Positions 16,323 to 25,440 of a stretch of 49,029 nt of DNA are shown in pieces. Origin of the DNA: an uncultured Chthoniobacterales bacterium. Its GTDB lineage: Bacteria; Verrucomicrobiota; Verrucomicrobiia; Chthoniobacterales; UBA10450. The position numbers were made by a program, and so were the translations under genes. Below the pieces are notes generated by a model that saw nothing but the letters and a program-made list of their open reading frames with translations, did not search any database and had not been told where the DNA came from. Each line of letters starts with the position of its first letter. Position 1 is the stretch's first letter. Where the stretch lies: assembly GCA_902805675.1 (NCBI GenBank), contig CADCTA010000051.1:1-49029 (forward strand), in the 5' to 3' direction.

Positions 16323-16784
16323 ATGAACGCTGAGTTTGTCATTCGCCCGCTGACCGCTGAGGACGAGCCAATCCTCTGGGATGCTTTGTATCAGGGGCTG
16401 CATACAGCCGCAGGGGATGCGCCGCCTTCGCGCGATATCGTCGATCGCCCGGAGCACTCGCGTTACGTCAAGGACTGGGGACGTGCCGGCGACAGAGGCT
16501 TCGTTGCTCAAGACGCGCGCGACCAGAAAGTGCTCGGGGCGGTGTGGTATCGAGAGCCGTCGGCACCCGTCACGCCGGAACTGGCGGTCGTGGTCACTCC
16601 AGGTCAGCGAAAGCGGGGCATCGGGGCGGCCCTCTTGACGCAGTGGGTACGCGCTCATCCGGAGCAGTCCGAGATCGCCCTGCGCATGAATGCGACGAAT
16701 CCAGCAGTGCGGCTCTACGAGCGATTCGGGTTCCGGGTTGTGCGGGAGGATCCGGAATACGTGACCTTGCGGAGAGATGTGTAA
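16323..16784 (+). CDS. GNAT-family N-acetyltransferase
   Basis: A 153-residue acetyltransferase. The N-terminus FVIRPLTAEDEPILWDALYQ is the usual beta1-alpha1 region; LAVVVTPGQRKRGIGAALL is the acetyl-CoA pyrophosphate-binding motif (Q/R-x-x-G-x-G/A form); MNATNPAVRLYERFGFRVV is the conserved C-terminal motif B. It does not resemble the RimJ-type enzyme at 12301 beyond the fold. Substrate unknown. It lies alone between the tRNA gene and an AI-2E-family permease, both on the same strand, with no evidence of a shared operon. Start codon ATG. Confidence 0.88.
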   Translation: MNAEFVIRPLTAEDEPILWDALYQGLHTAAGDAPPSRDIVDRPEHSRYVKDWGRAGDRGFVAQDARDQKVLGAVWYREPSAPVTPELAVVVTPGQRKRGIGAALLTQWVRAHPEQSEIALRMNATNPAVRLYERFGFRVVREDPEYVTLRRDV

Positions 16785-16942
16785 GCAACGGCCTCGCGCC
16801 GCTGCCTCATAGCGCAACGGCGTACACTTTGCCGCCCGCTGCGGCCTGCGAGTCTCCGTCTACCTGCCGGCGATCGACAGTTATCCACGCGAGCGAGTCC
16901 TGACGTTCGAACACTCTGCGTGGCCGCATTACTACTCTCCTG

Positions 16943-18097
16943 ATGGACCGCGCGAATATCAGCGGCACCAATTTCCGCACCGCGTTCGTCCTGCTGCTCG
17001 TGCTCGGGGTCACGGTGCTGTTCATCGCGGTGGCGTGGCCATTCCTGAAGCCGCTCCTGCTCGGCGCGATGCTCGCTGGCTTATGCCGGCCGCTTTATCA
17101 CTGGATTACGCGGATGGTGGGCGGCCGAAAGTCGCTCGCGGCAGCGATCACGCTCCTGGTGCTGTTCGTCCTGGTGGTCGGGCCGATTAGCGCGTTCGTG
17201 GGCGTGGTCGTGAACCAGGCGGTCAATGTCAGCACACAGGCGTTGCCGTGGCTGCAGCAGCATTTCGCCGCGGGCGGCGGAGCGTTCAACATCCACGACT
17301 GGCTGGTGCAGCGCTTCCCTGCCCTGGCCGCGTATGTGCCGGACCAGGCGAAAATTCTCGAGAGCGTCGGAACCGCGGCTCAATCGGTCGGCGGCGCGCT
17401 CGTGGCGGGCGCGTCACGCGTGGGCGCCGGCACCGCGACCTTTCTGCTGAACCTGTTCGTGATGCTTTACGCGATGTTCTTCTTCCTGCGGGACGGGAGA
17501 AAGATCCTCGAACGGATCTTCTACTACATGCCGCTGAACCACGACGATGAGGAGCTGGTGCTGCAACGCTTTACCTCGGTCACGCGAGCGACCATCAAGG
17601 GCACGCTCGTGATCGGGGTGATCCAGGGCGCGCTCGCGGGTATTGGCTTCTGGGTTGCCGGCGTAGACGGCGCGGCTTTCTGGGGAACGATCATGGCCAT
17701 CCTATCAATTGTGCCCGGCATTGGCGCGGCAATGATCTGGCTGCCCGCAGTGATCTATCTGTATGCCACGGGGCAATCTCTCACCGCGACGCTGCTCCTG
17801 GCGTGGTGCGCTGCCGTGGTCGGCACCGTCGACAATGTCCTGCGGCCGATGCTGGTCGGCAAAGACGCGAAGATGCCCGACCTGCTGATTCTCGTCGGCA
17901 CGCTCGGCGGTTTGTTCCTGTTCGGCCCGATCGGCTTCATCGTCGGTCCGATCGTCTGCGGCCTCTTCCTGACCGTGTGGGACATCTACGGCACGACCTT
18001 CCGCGACGTGCTCCCGCCGGTGCGCGACCTGCACTCCGGGGAGCGGAAGGGCCCGGAAGGAATGCTGGAGCATAAGCCGAGCAGCGGCGTAGGCTGA
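16943..18097 (+). CDS. AI-2E family transporter (PerM/YdiK-like)
   Basis: A 384-residue inner-membrane protein of the AI-2E exporter / PerM family (PF01594 type). About eight hydrophobic segments are visible: TAFVLLLVLGVTVLFIAVAW near the N-terminus, then AAAITLLVLFVLVVGPISAF, TATFLLNLFVMLYAMFFFL, and a C-terminal cluster with FWGTIMAILSIVPGIGAAMI and LLILVGTLGGLFLFGPIGFI. The segments SIVPGIGA and GGLFLFGPIGFIVGP are family hallmarks. Some members export the quorum-sensing signal AI-2, others act as antiporters or have no known substrate, so I do not assign one. A hydrophilic C-terminal tail of about 30 residues follows the last helix. Start ATG at 16943. Confidence 0.9.
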   Translation: MDRANISGTNFRTAFVLLLVLGVTVLFIAVAWPFLKPLLLGAMLAGLCRPLYHWITRMVGGRKSLAAAITLLVLFVLVVGPISAFVGVVVNQAVNVSTQALPWLQQHFAAGGGAFNIHDWLVQRFPALAAYVPDQAKILESVGTAAQSVGGALVAGASRVGAGTATFLLNLFVMLYAMFFFLRDGRKILERIFYYMPLNHDDEELVLQRFTSVTRATIKGTLVIGVIQGALAGIGFWVAGVDGAAFWGTIMAILSIVPGIGAAMIWLPAVIYLYATGQSLTATLLLAWCAAVVGTVDNVLRPMLVGKDAKMPDLLILVGTLGGLFLFGPIGFIVGPIVCGLFLTVWDIYGTTFRDVLPPVRDLHSGERKGPEGMLEHKPSSGVG

Positions 18098-18167
18098 ACG
18101 CGCGGCTGCACGGCTGGCGCGGTGGTGCACCAGCGCGCTCGCTAGCCGGTCCACGCGGCTGGTCGCT

Positions 18168-21008
18168 TTAGTCGAGGTGGTATGCTTCCACCAAGGCGAC
18201 GCCGGTGGTCGCGTCCTTGCCGCGTACCACCGCGGTGTAGTTGCCGGGGTACAACGTGGCGACGAGTGCGCTCTCGCGGTCATCCGACGGCGGAATAGTC
18301 GTCGCGGCGATCTCGCTCTCCCGGCCGCTCTTCCAGTCGTCGCTCACGTCGATCAATCCGCCGTTCCCGTCGCGCAGCTCCAGCATCGGATCCTGCAACG
18401 CTCCCGGCACGTTCGTCAGCGAAGGTCCGATCGCACGGACGAGCACACGCGAGGGATGCAAGCCAAGCACAATGACGCCGCCGATCATCGCTTCGTCGCC
18501 CCGTCCGACGAATCCACGCGTCGAAATGTTGGCCAGGCGAGCGGCACCAGATTGATCGAGGTCGTATACTTCCACGAGAGCCGCGCCCGATGTCCCGTCT
18601 TTGCCAGAGACGATGACCGTGCATGGGCCCGGGGCCAGCGTTGCGGTGAGGGCTGATTCTGCATCCGAGAGCGGCGGAATTCCCGTCGCCTCGATGGCAG
18701 ATTGCTGAGACGTCTTCGTTGCGGCATCGATTTTCCAGTCGTCGTTCTCGATCACGCGCCCCTCGCTGTCGTGCAGCTCGAGCGTGGTGTCAGTCAGGGC
18801 ACCGGGAACGCCCACCGCCGAGAGCGATGGGCCGAGGGCGCGCACAATTACCTTCTTCGTGGAACCCGCAGGCCCGCCGACAATAAACCCGCCGATTAAC
18901 ACCTGATCTCCGACACCGGCCCGCCCACGAGTAGAGATGTTGCCGAGCAGGCGCCAGTCATCCGGACGTAACACTCTGACCGTTCCGTTCCGCGCGTCCG
19001 GCACGTACAGACGGCGCGTGTCGTGATCGAACAATAAACGGCCGGCGTTCGGGAGGTCGACGCGACCTTGGATGCGATGGTCGGCCGTGACATCGAACGC
19101 GATGATGCCGCCGCTGAGCGTTCCGACATCGGCATGCGCGACATAAAGCGTGCCCGCTATCGGGTCGAAGGCCATCCCTTTGACGCGATTCCGACCGAGA
19201 TCCGGCAAAGCAATGCTTTTGATGATCGCGCCCGTGTCACCGTCGAGTGCGAGCACCCGTTCCTCACTGCCGCCCGGCGGTCGGCTCTCCGAACGAGCGA
19301 CGTAGACGGTGTTCCTCTTCGTGTCGATGGCGAGCTGGCCGGATGGTTGCCGCAGATCGACAGCGGTAACGACCTGGCGGCTGGCGCCGTCGATGATGTG
19401 GAAAATACTGCCGGCGCCGAAGACATATACTTTCCCGGTCGCCGGATTGACGGCGAGATCATCGAAGGCCCGAACCCCAACACCGTACGTCGAGCCTAAT
19501 GAAACTGTGTCTAGAAGCTCCCCGTCCCCTGCGAAAATGTAGAGAAGGTTCTCGCGTTCGCTCCCGGTCTCGGAGCGGAAACCGGTGAGATAGAATTGCC
19601 CGAGGCGATCGTCGACCGCCACGCGAGGGACATCGAGAAAGCTCAGACGAATCTCGCGCCGTAGTTGATGGCTCGTCGCGTCGAATACCTCGACTCCGGA
19701 TGTCCGCGGGACCAGCACACAATTGAATCTGGTGCTCACGGCGAGACCGCGCATGGTGACACCCACCAGCGCGCTCGCGTTCGGCCTCGGGACGTCGATT
19801 CGATCCACGATCACTGCGTTGTCGCTGTCGAGCGCGAGCAACTCAGCTGCGACCGCGTCTGCCACATAGAGGCGCCGCGTCTCGGGGTTAAGAGCCAGCT
19901 CAACCGGAGCGTACGAGACGATGATCCGGTCGAGGGCTTTGGTGGCAGGATCTACCAACCCGACACCATTACGGACGAGGTCGCCCGTTGTTCCCCCGAA
20001 TGGGTCCCGAATGATCAGCGGCCCGCCGGGCGGCCCGTAGATCATCTCCATTGCCGAATACGGCATGGTCTCGATCAGAGCGAGGCTTGTTGCATCAAGC
20101 ACATTGATCCGCATGTCACTCTGGCTCGTGTAGACGCGCTGCAGGTCGGGCGCGACGGCGAGAGCTTTTGCGTAGGGCAAGGAGGATGATGACTCCGCCA
20201 GCAGCTGGCCGGTCATGCCGTTCAAGGCAAAGATCGCGTCGCGCGTATCCACCCTCCCGGTGAAGTAAACGCGTCCGTTCTGCTCGTTGTAGACCGGGCT
20301 GAGCGCGAACTGAACAACGAGCGGTAGCGACGTGAGGCTGTCTGTGTTGCTGTCGATCACAGCACTCCGACCTCCGCCGAGCATGAAGACCTTGTTGCCG
20401 ACTGGATTCACAACCAGCGATCCGCTCGCGCCCGCATCAAGCGTCTTCAGCACCCTCGCGCTCACTCCATCGACAACGACGATCCGGCCGCGGCTCGTCG
20501 CTACGTACGCCTTCTGGTTCGCGCGGTTCACCGCGAGCATGGTGTACTTCTCGTCCGTCGTGGTTGCCGGCAGGAGAATGTCTGTGCCTTCGGCAGTGAG
20601 GTTCGCGTTGGTCTGCGCGTCGATGATGCGCAAGACCGTCAAGGTGTTCGACGCGCTGCCGAGTACGTAGAGCTTGTTGCCCGCCGGTCCCGGACCCTCA
20701 TCGACGGCCATGTCGATGATCTTGAAATCGGTGCTCGAGGTGGCGTATCGGCCCAGAGGAATCCCGCCGATCACCGCGCGCTTGCCGATATCGATGACTG
20801 CCACCGCGCCAGCTCCGCCGACGAAGAGCCTGCCCGTGGTGCGATTGAGCGCGAGCCACTCCGGGGATTGCGGATCCGGTCCTGGCGATAGATCGATGGT
20901 TTCGACGAACGCCGCGCGGTTCGCGTCCGCCGCGACAGATGGCGCAGTGGTCGTCACGAGTATCGCGACCACAAAAAGTGCGACCCGCGCAATAGAAGGA
21001 TGAGTCAT
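18168..21008 (-). CDS. Exported YVTN-type beta-propeller protein with two C-terminal modules (paralogue 2)
   Basis: A 946-residue exported protein of unknown function. Signal peptide: IARVALFVVAILVTTTAPSV. Residues about 35-700 are YVTN/YncE-like propeller repeats (GRLFVGGAGAVAVIDIGKRA, NQKAYVATSRGRIVVVDG, NKVFMLGGGRSAVIDSNTD, RRLYVADAVAAELLALDSD). Two RAIGPSL modules occupy about residues 708-946, with starts NISTRGRAGVGDQVLIGGFI and NISTRGFVGRGDEAMIGGVI and ends ALVEVYDLDQSG and ALVEAYHLD. It lies 13 bases downstream of a close paralogue on the same strand (21022-23871), aligned along the whole length, so they arose by tandem duplication and are probably cotranscribed. A more distant relative is at 1684. 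Confidence 0.86.
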   Translation of the reverse strand: MTHPSIARVALFVVAILVTTTAPSVAADANRAAFVETIDLSPGPDPQSPEWLALNRTTGRLFVGGAGAVAVIDIGKRAVIGGIPLGRYATSSTDFKIIDMAVDEGPGPAGNKLYVLGSASNTLTVLRIIDAQTNANLTAEGTDILLPATTTDEKYTMLAVNRANQKAYVATSRGRIVVVDGVSARVLKTLDAGASGSLVVNPVGNKVFMLGGGRSAVIDSNTDSLTSLPLVVQFALSPVYNEQNGRVYFTGRVDTRDAIFALNGMTGQLLAESSSSLPYAKALAVAPDLQRVYTSQSDMRINVLDATSLALIETMPYSAMEMIYGPPGGPLIIRDPFGGTTGDLVRNGVGLVDPATKALDRIIVSYAPVELALNPETRRLYVADAVAAELLALDSDNAVIVDRIDVPRPNASALVGVTMRGLAVSTRFNCVLVPRTSGVEVFDATSHQLRREIRLSFLDVPRVAVDDRLGQFYLTGFRSETGSERENLLYIFAGDGELLDTVSLGSTYGVGVRAFDDLAVNPATGKVYVFGAGSIFHIIDGASRQVVTAVDLRQPSGQLAIDTKRNTVYVARSESRPPGGSEERVLALDGDTGAIIKSIALPDLGRNRVKGMAFDPIAGTLYVAHADVGTLSGGIIAFDVTADHRIQGRVDLPNAGRLLFDHDTRRLYVPDARNGTVRVLRPDDWRLLGNISTRGRAGVGDQVLIGGFIVGGPAGSTKKVIVRALGPSLSAVGVPGALTDTTLELHDSEGRVIENDDWKIDAATKTSQQSAIEATGIPPLSDAESALTATLAPGPCTVIVSGKDGTSGAALVEVYDLDQSGAARLANISTRGFVGRGDEAMIGGVIVLGLHPSRVLVRAIGPSLTNVPGALQDPMLELRDGNGGLIDVSDDWKSGRESEIAATTIPPSDDRESALVATLYPGNYTAVVRGKDATTGVALVEAYHLD

Positions 21009-21021
21009 CTCATCGCCAGAG

Positions 21022-23871
21022 CTAGTCGAGCCGGTAAGCTTCTACCAGCGCAACTCCGGTCGTGCTGGCCTTTCCTTGCACGACGGCGGTGTAGTTACCG
21101 GGGTACAATGTGGCCAGCACGGCGCTTTCACGGTCATGCGCAGGCGGGATCGTGGTCGCTTCGATCTCCGCCGCACGCGCACTCTTCCAGTCGTCGTTCG
21201 AGTCGACGAGCGCACCGTTCGAATCATAAAGCGCCAGGGTTGGATCTCCGAGCGCGTCTGCAACTCCAGCACCGTTTAGCGACGGGCCGATCGCCCGCAC
21301 CAGAATCCGCGTCGGCTGTAAGCCAAGGACGATGACACCGCCGATCATCGCTTCGTCACCGGCACCTACAAACCCGCGCGTGGAGATGTTGGCCAGGCGA
21401 GCGGCCCCAGTCTCCTGAAGATCGTATACTTCCACGAGAGCCACGCCCGACGACCCGTCTTTTCCAGCGACGACAACGGTGTAAGGACCAGGCGCCAACG
21501 TCGCGGTCAGCGCTGATTCCGCATCTGAGCTTGGCGGAATGCCGGTCGCCTGGATCTCCGATTGCTGCGAGGCCTGGGTGGCGGCATCGATCTTCCAATC
21601 ATCGTTGCGGACGACGTTGCCGTGGCTGTCGTGCAGTTCGAGCGTGGGGTTCGCGAGCGCATCTGCGACTCCGGCGCTCGAAAGCGACGGCCCGATCGCG
21701 CGAACAATCACCTTCTTCGTCTCGCCCTCTGGCCCCGCGACGATGAAGCCGCCGATCAACACCTGATCTCCGGCACCGACACGGCCGCGGGTCGAGATGT
21801 TGCCGAGCAGCCTCCAGTCGTCCACCCGCAACACGGTGACCGCGCCAGCGTGTGAATCCGCGACATACAGACGGCGGGACTGCGGGTCGAACAACAGGCT
21901 CCCGAAGCTCGTGACATGGAGGTCGCGCTTCACGCGGTAGTTATTCGCTCCGTCATACGCGGTGATGCGTTTGTTCGGATCACGAAGATCGCCGTGCGAG
22001 ACATAGAGCGTGCTCGACAGCTCGTCGACCGCGATGCCGTAGATCACGTTACCGTCGACATCCGGGATGGCGATGCTGCGGATGATCGCGCCGGTCTCTC
22101 CGTCCACCGCCAGAATGCGCTTCTCGCTGCCGCCAGGGGGCAACCCATAGCTCGCTATGTAGATGATGTTTGCCTTGGTATCGATGGCGAGCTGCCCCGA
22201 CACGTAGCCGAGGTTTACCGTCGCGATGACGGTACGAGTGTATCCATCGACGATGTAGAACAGCTCGTTCGCGCCGAAGACATAAACGCGCCCAGTGAGT
22301 GGGTTGACGACGAGATCGTGAAAGCCATGCGGCGATAGATATTTAGTTAATCCTAACGAGACCGTGCCGAGTGGTTCATCTTCACCGGCGAAGACATAGA
22401 GGAGGTGCTCCCGTTTCTCGCCGCTCTCGGCGGAGCGGTGCCCGGTCAGGTAGAACTGCCCGGCCTGATCATCGACCGCCACACGCGGGATCAGCAGCGA
22501 GCTGATCTTGATGGTTTTCAGCAGCTGATGAGTAACGCCATCGAAAACCTCAACGCCGGGCGATCCTGGAAAGTTGTTCGAGAGAAACACGCGGTTAAAT
22601 CTGTTGCTCACCGCAACCTCGCGCGTGTCTCCACCTGTTTGCAGGAAGTTGCGCGGCAGCTGGACGTCGACACGATCGATGATCCGGCCTTCCTCACTGT
22701 CGATGGCGATTAGTTCGGCAGCGCCTGCGTCTGCTACGTAGAGGCGTTGCGCCGGTCCATTCAGAGCCAGCTCCGCCGGAAAATACGCGACGGTGATTCG
22801 ATGGAGTGCGTTCGTCGCGAGGTCGAGTAATCCGACGCCGTGCCGGAGGCGATCAGCGAATGCGTGCTTGTGGCGAATGATCAGCGGCCCGCCCGCTCTT
22901 CCGTACGCCATCTCTTCCGCTCGATGTGGGATGCTGCCGATCAGGTGAAGATCCGTGGCGTCGAGCACCGCGATCTGTTTCCCCTGCTCGCTGACGTAGA
23001 CGCGCTGCGTGTCGGGAGCGACCGCGATTGCCGTATAGCCGGGTAGGTTCGCTTCGGCGACCAGCTGTCCCGTCGTCCCATTCATGGCAAAGACGCCCGG
23101 CCGCGTGTCGATCGCGCCGCAGAAGTAAATGCGTCCGTCCTGCTCGCTGAAGACGGGCCTATGCGCCTGGCTGACTTTCACGAGGAGCGGAGTCAGCGCG
23201 TCGGTGTTGCTGTCGATGACGCTACTGCGCCCGCCGCCGAGCACGAACACGCGGTTAGCGACCGGGTTGACGACCAACGATCCCCGCGCACCGGCATCGA
23301 CCGTCTTGACGATGGTGCGGTCTGGTCCGTGCACGATGACGATCCGCCCGTTGCTCGTCGCGACATACAGCTTCTGGTTCGCACGATTCGCCACGAGCAT
23401 CGTGTACCTCTCGCCAGTGGCGGGCGCTGGCAGGACGACGTCTGTGCCTTCTGCCGTAAGGCTCGCATTCGTCTGTGCGTCGACGATGCGCACGACCGTC
23501 AACGTCTCCGAAGCGCGACCTAGAACGTAGAGTTTGTTGCCGCCCGGGCCTGAACTCTCATCGACTGCCATATCGATGATCTCGAAGTCCGTGCTCGAGG
23601 CGCGATATCGGTCGAGCGAGATCCCGGCGATGGGCTCGCGCTTGGCGAGGTCGATCACTTTCACCGCGGCAACGCCGCCGACAAACAGCCTCTGGGTCGC
23701 GCGGTGAATCGCAAGGAATTGCGGCATGCTGGCGTCCGCACCAGGAGACAGATCGATGGCCTCCAGGATTGCGGCGTTCCCGGAATCGGCTGCGAATGCT
23801 GCGGGCGTCCTGGCGACGAACGCGACGAGCGTGAGGAGCGCTGCGATGAGGCGAAGAAGCTTGCTGATCAT
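21022..23871 (-). CDS. Exported YVTN-type beta-propeller protein with two C-terminal modules (paralogue 3)
   Basis: A 949-residue exported protein, upstream member of the tandem pair. Signal peptide: LLRLIAALLTLVAFVARTPA. The propeller region repeats the layout of its neighbour at 18168: RLFVGGVAAVKVIDLAKREP, NQKLYVATSNGRIVIVHG, NRVFVLGGGRSSVIDSNTD, QRLYVADAGAAELIAIDSEE. Two RAIGPSL modules follow from about residue 710 (NISTRGRVGAGDQVLIGGFI and NISTRGFVGAGDEAMIGGVI), ending ALVEAYRLD. Between the paralogues the modules are the best-kept part, and stretches such as RGxxGxGDQVLIGGFIV are nearly identical at the base level, so gene conversion is possible. Start ATG at 23871. Confidence 0.86.
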   Translation of the reverse strand: MISKLLRLIAALLTLVAFVARTPAAFAADSGNAAILEAIDLSPGADASMPQFLAIHRATQRLFVGGVAAVKVIDLAKREPIAGISLDRYRASSTDFEIIDMAVDESSGPGGNKLYVLGRASETLTVVRIVDAQTNASLTAEGTDVVLPAPATGERYTMLVANRANQKLYVATSNGRIVIVHGPDRTIVKTVDAGARGSLVVNPVANRVFVLGGGRSSVIDSNTDALTPLLVKVSQAHRPVFSEQDGRIYFCGAIDTRPGVFAMNGTTGQLVAEANLPGYTAIAVAPDTQRVYVSEQGKQIAVLDATDLHLIGSIPHRAEEMAYGRAGGPLIIRHKHAFADRLRHGVGLLDLATNALHRITVAYFPAELALNGPAQRLYVADAGAAELIAIDSEEGRIIDRVDVQLPRNFLQTGGDTREVAVSNRFNRVFLSNNFPGSPGVEVFDGVTHQLLKTIKISSLLIPRVAVDDQAGQFYLTGHRSAESGEKREHLLYVFAGEDEPLGTVSLGLTKYLSPHGFHDLVVNPLTGRVYVFGANELFYIVDGYTRTVIATVNLGYVSGQLAIDTKANIIYIASYGLPPGGSEKRILAVDGETGAIIRSIAIPDVDGNVIYGIAVDELSSTLYVSHGDLRDPNKRITAYDGANNYRVKRDLHVTSFGSLLFDPQSRRLYVADSHAGAVTVLRVDDWRLLGNISTRGRVGAGDQVLIGGFIVAGPEGETKKVIVRAIGPSLSSAGVADALANPTLELHDSHGNVVRNDDWKIDAATQASQQSEIQATGIPPSSDAESALTATLAPGPYTVVVAGKDGSSGVALVEVYDLQETGAARLANISTRGFVGAGDEAMIGGVIVLGLQPTRILVRAIGPSLNGAGVADALGDPTLALYDSNGALVDSNDDWKSARAAEIEATTIPPAHDRESAVLATLYPGNYTAVVQGKASTTGVALVEAYRLD

Positions 23872-24050
23872 GGCTGCAGAATCAGCTGTGGCGGTTACGC
23901 GTCACGAGTGCGACGCGGTAGGGCAGAACCTCGGCAAGTGCAGCATCGGTCGGGGGCGCTGAGAGAGGACCTGTCTGCATCGCGGGCCGCGACCGTAATC
24001 GAGAACGCTCACAGCGGGCAATGTTTTTTCTCGCATCACGGAGGTAGTCC

Positions 24051-24311
24051 GTGAGTTGGCTTCAAAAACGACTTGTCGCGCCAGTTGAAAGACTGATCGT
24101 TTGCCGCATGGCAGGACAAGGTTCGACAGGCAACGTCATCGCTGCGCTTTGCAGCTTTTTCATTCCGGGTTTGGGTCAGCTGATCCAGGGCAGACTGCTC
24201 ATGGCGATCATCATGTTCGTGCTCGCGGGCGTGCTGTGGCTCGTGCTGCTTGGCTGGCTCATCCATCTCTGGTCGATCATCGACGCAGCGATGTTTAAGA
24301 AGACGCTTTAG
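24051..24311 (+). CDS. Small membrane protein with two predicted membrane segments
   Basis: An 86-residue protein of unknown function. The core NVIAALCSFFIPGLGQLIQG followed by MAIIMFVLAGVLWLVLLGWL and IHLWSIIDAAMF is typical of small two-segment membrane proteins; the GLGQL-Q-G turn resembles the TM2-like group. The start is supported: a GGAGG ribosome-binding sequence ends at 24044, six bases before GTG 24051. The internal ATG at 24108 (MAGQGSTGN) is the alternative and would remove a 19-residue basic N-terminus. It overlaps the opposite-strand gene at 24308 by four bases at the stop codons. Confidence 0.75.
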   Translation: MSWLQKRLVAPVERLIVCRMAGQGSTGNVIAALCSFFIPGLGQLIQGRLLMAIIMFVLAGVLWLVLLGWLIHLWSIIDAAMFKKTL

Positions 24312-24502
24312 GCGACGGCGTCTTTCTCGACGATCAGGAGAAGATTGCCCGTCGGCATTTCGCCGACCACTTCGCTGCCCTCCGGCGTCTTGATCTTGAA
24401 CCGGTAGGACTGCTCGCCTTTATCGCCGACGAGAGCGAACCAGTCGGCGCGAACATCAACCGGTTGATCGCGGCCGAGCAGGTAAACGGCGAACGTCTTC
24501 AT
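24308..24502 (-). CDS. Small protein of unknown function downstream of the ABC operon
   Basis: A 64-residue hydrophilic protein: MKTFAVYLLGRDQPVDVRAD, then WFALVGDKGEQSYRFKIKTP, and GNLLLIVEKDAVA. The alternating hydrophobic pattern suggests a small all-beta fold. It has no motif I recognise. It lies 47 bases downstream of the ABC ATPase gene on the same strand and could be its last cotranscribed gene. It converges on the membrane protein at 24051. Support for coding is the balanced, non-Arg-rich composition and the sensible position; I cannot say more. Confidence 0.55.
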   Translation of the reverse strand: MKTFAVYLLGRDQPVDVRADWFALVGDKGEQSYRFKIKTPEGSEVVGEMPTGNLLLIVEKDAVA

Positions 24503-24549
24503 CGCACATAGTTGACGCGCCGCGTCTGCACACGCGAGCGCAAAAACAG

Positions 24550-25440
24550 CTACACGCTGAGCGTCTCGCCGACCCGCAGGCTCATGCCCATGATGCGGAA
24601 GATCTCGTCCCGCTTCTCCAGGTAACGCGGCGAATCGAGGTCACGCGGGCGCGCGAGGTCGATCTCGACCACTTGCTGGATGGTTGCCGGGCGCTTGCTC
24701 ATGATGAGCACGCGATCGGCGAGTTGCACGGCTTCCTCGATGTCGTGCGTGACGAAGAGAATGGTCTTTTTCTCGGCTTGCCAGATGCGCACGAGATCAG
24801 CGCGCATCTTCAATCGCGTGATGAAGTCGAGCGCGCCGAACGGCTCGTCCATGTAGATGATGTCCGGGTTCGCAGCGAGGGCACGCGCGATCTCCACGCG
24901 CTGGCGCATGCCGCCGGAGAGCTCGCGTGGATAGGCGTCTTCGAAGCCGGTCAGCCCCACCATTGCGATGTAGTGCGCGATGGTCTTCTCGCGTTCCTCC
25001 TTGCTCTTGCCGCGCAGGCCGAAGCCGACGTTGTCGCGCACGTTGAGCCAGGGAAAGACGCCGTTCTCCTGGAAGACGAAGATGCGGCGCGGATCGGGCC
25101 CGTGCACCGGCTGGCCCTCGACGAGCACTTCGCCGGACGAAGCGGTGAGGAATCCACCCACGATGTTGAGCAGAGTAGATTTTCCGCAACCGCTTGGACC
25201 AACGAGGCAGACGAACTCGCCTTTCGCGACGCGGGCGCTGACGTGATCGAGGACCGCGATTTCGTCACCTAGGCGCTTGCCGGGGAAGGTGAGGGAGACA
25301 TCACGGATAAAGATGGCTGCGCGCTCAGAAGAACGTTCAACGTCCAACGTCCAACGTCCAACATCCAACGAAGAGGCGCCCTCTGCATTGGAACGTTGAA
25401 CGTTGGGCGTTGAACGTTGGACGTTTCCCGGTTCCATCAT
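24550..25440 (-). CDS. ABC transporter ATPase (NrtD/SsuB type) with repeat-encoded N-terminus
   Basis: Cytoplasmic ATP-hydrolysing subunit of a nitrate/sulfonate/taurine-type importer. Walker A is GPSGCGKST, the Q-loop is VFQENGVFPWLNVRDNVGFG, the signature is ELSGGMRQRVEIARAL, Walker B is DIIYMDEPFGALD and the switch histidine is FVTHDIEEA. Length from 25440 is 296 residues, about 35 more than usual. The surplus, residues 5-37 (NVQRSTPNVQRS and LDVGRWTLDVERS), is encoded by a heptamer palindrome inserted right behind the start codon; the family domain starts at IFIRDVSLTFPGK. I chose the ATG at 25440 because it overlaps the permease stop codon as ATGA, as in the preceding gene pair; an in-frame ATG at 25458 also exists. 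Confidence 0.93.
   Translation of the reverse strand: MMEPGNVQRSTPNVQRSNAEGASSLDVGRWTLDVERSSERAAIFIRDVSLTFPGKRLGDEIAVLDHVSARVAKGEFVCLVGPSGCGKSTLLNIVGGFLTASSGEVLVEGQPVHGPDPRRIFVFQENGVFPWLNVRDNVGFGLRGKSKEEREKTIAHYIAMVGLTGFEDAYPRELSGGMRQRVEIARALAANPDIIYMDEPFGALDFITRLKMRADLVRIWQAEKKTILFVTHDIEEAVQLADRVLIMSKRPATIQQVVEIDLARPRDLDSPRYLEKRDEIFRIMGMSLRVGETLSV
25331..25427. repeat. Heptamer palindrome, family A (AACGTCC / GTTGGAC words)
   Basis: Left arm: consecutive 7-base words such as AACGTTC, AACGTCC and AACATCC. Right arm: the complementary words GTTGAAC, GTTGGGC and GTTGGAC. A loop of about 20 bases separates them. It lies wholly inside the first 40 codons of the ABC ATPase gene, in frame. A one-arm relative is in mnmE at 44423-44460. 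Confidence 0.9.

Noticed and set aside
24036-24266. 76-residue minus-strand frame opposite the small membrane protein
   Set aside because: His/Glu/Gln-rich antisense of a membrane protein that has a good ribosome-binding site on the plus strand.
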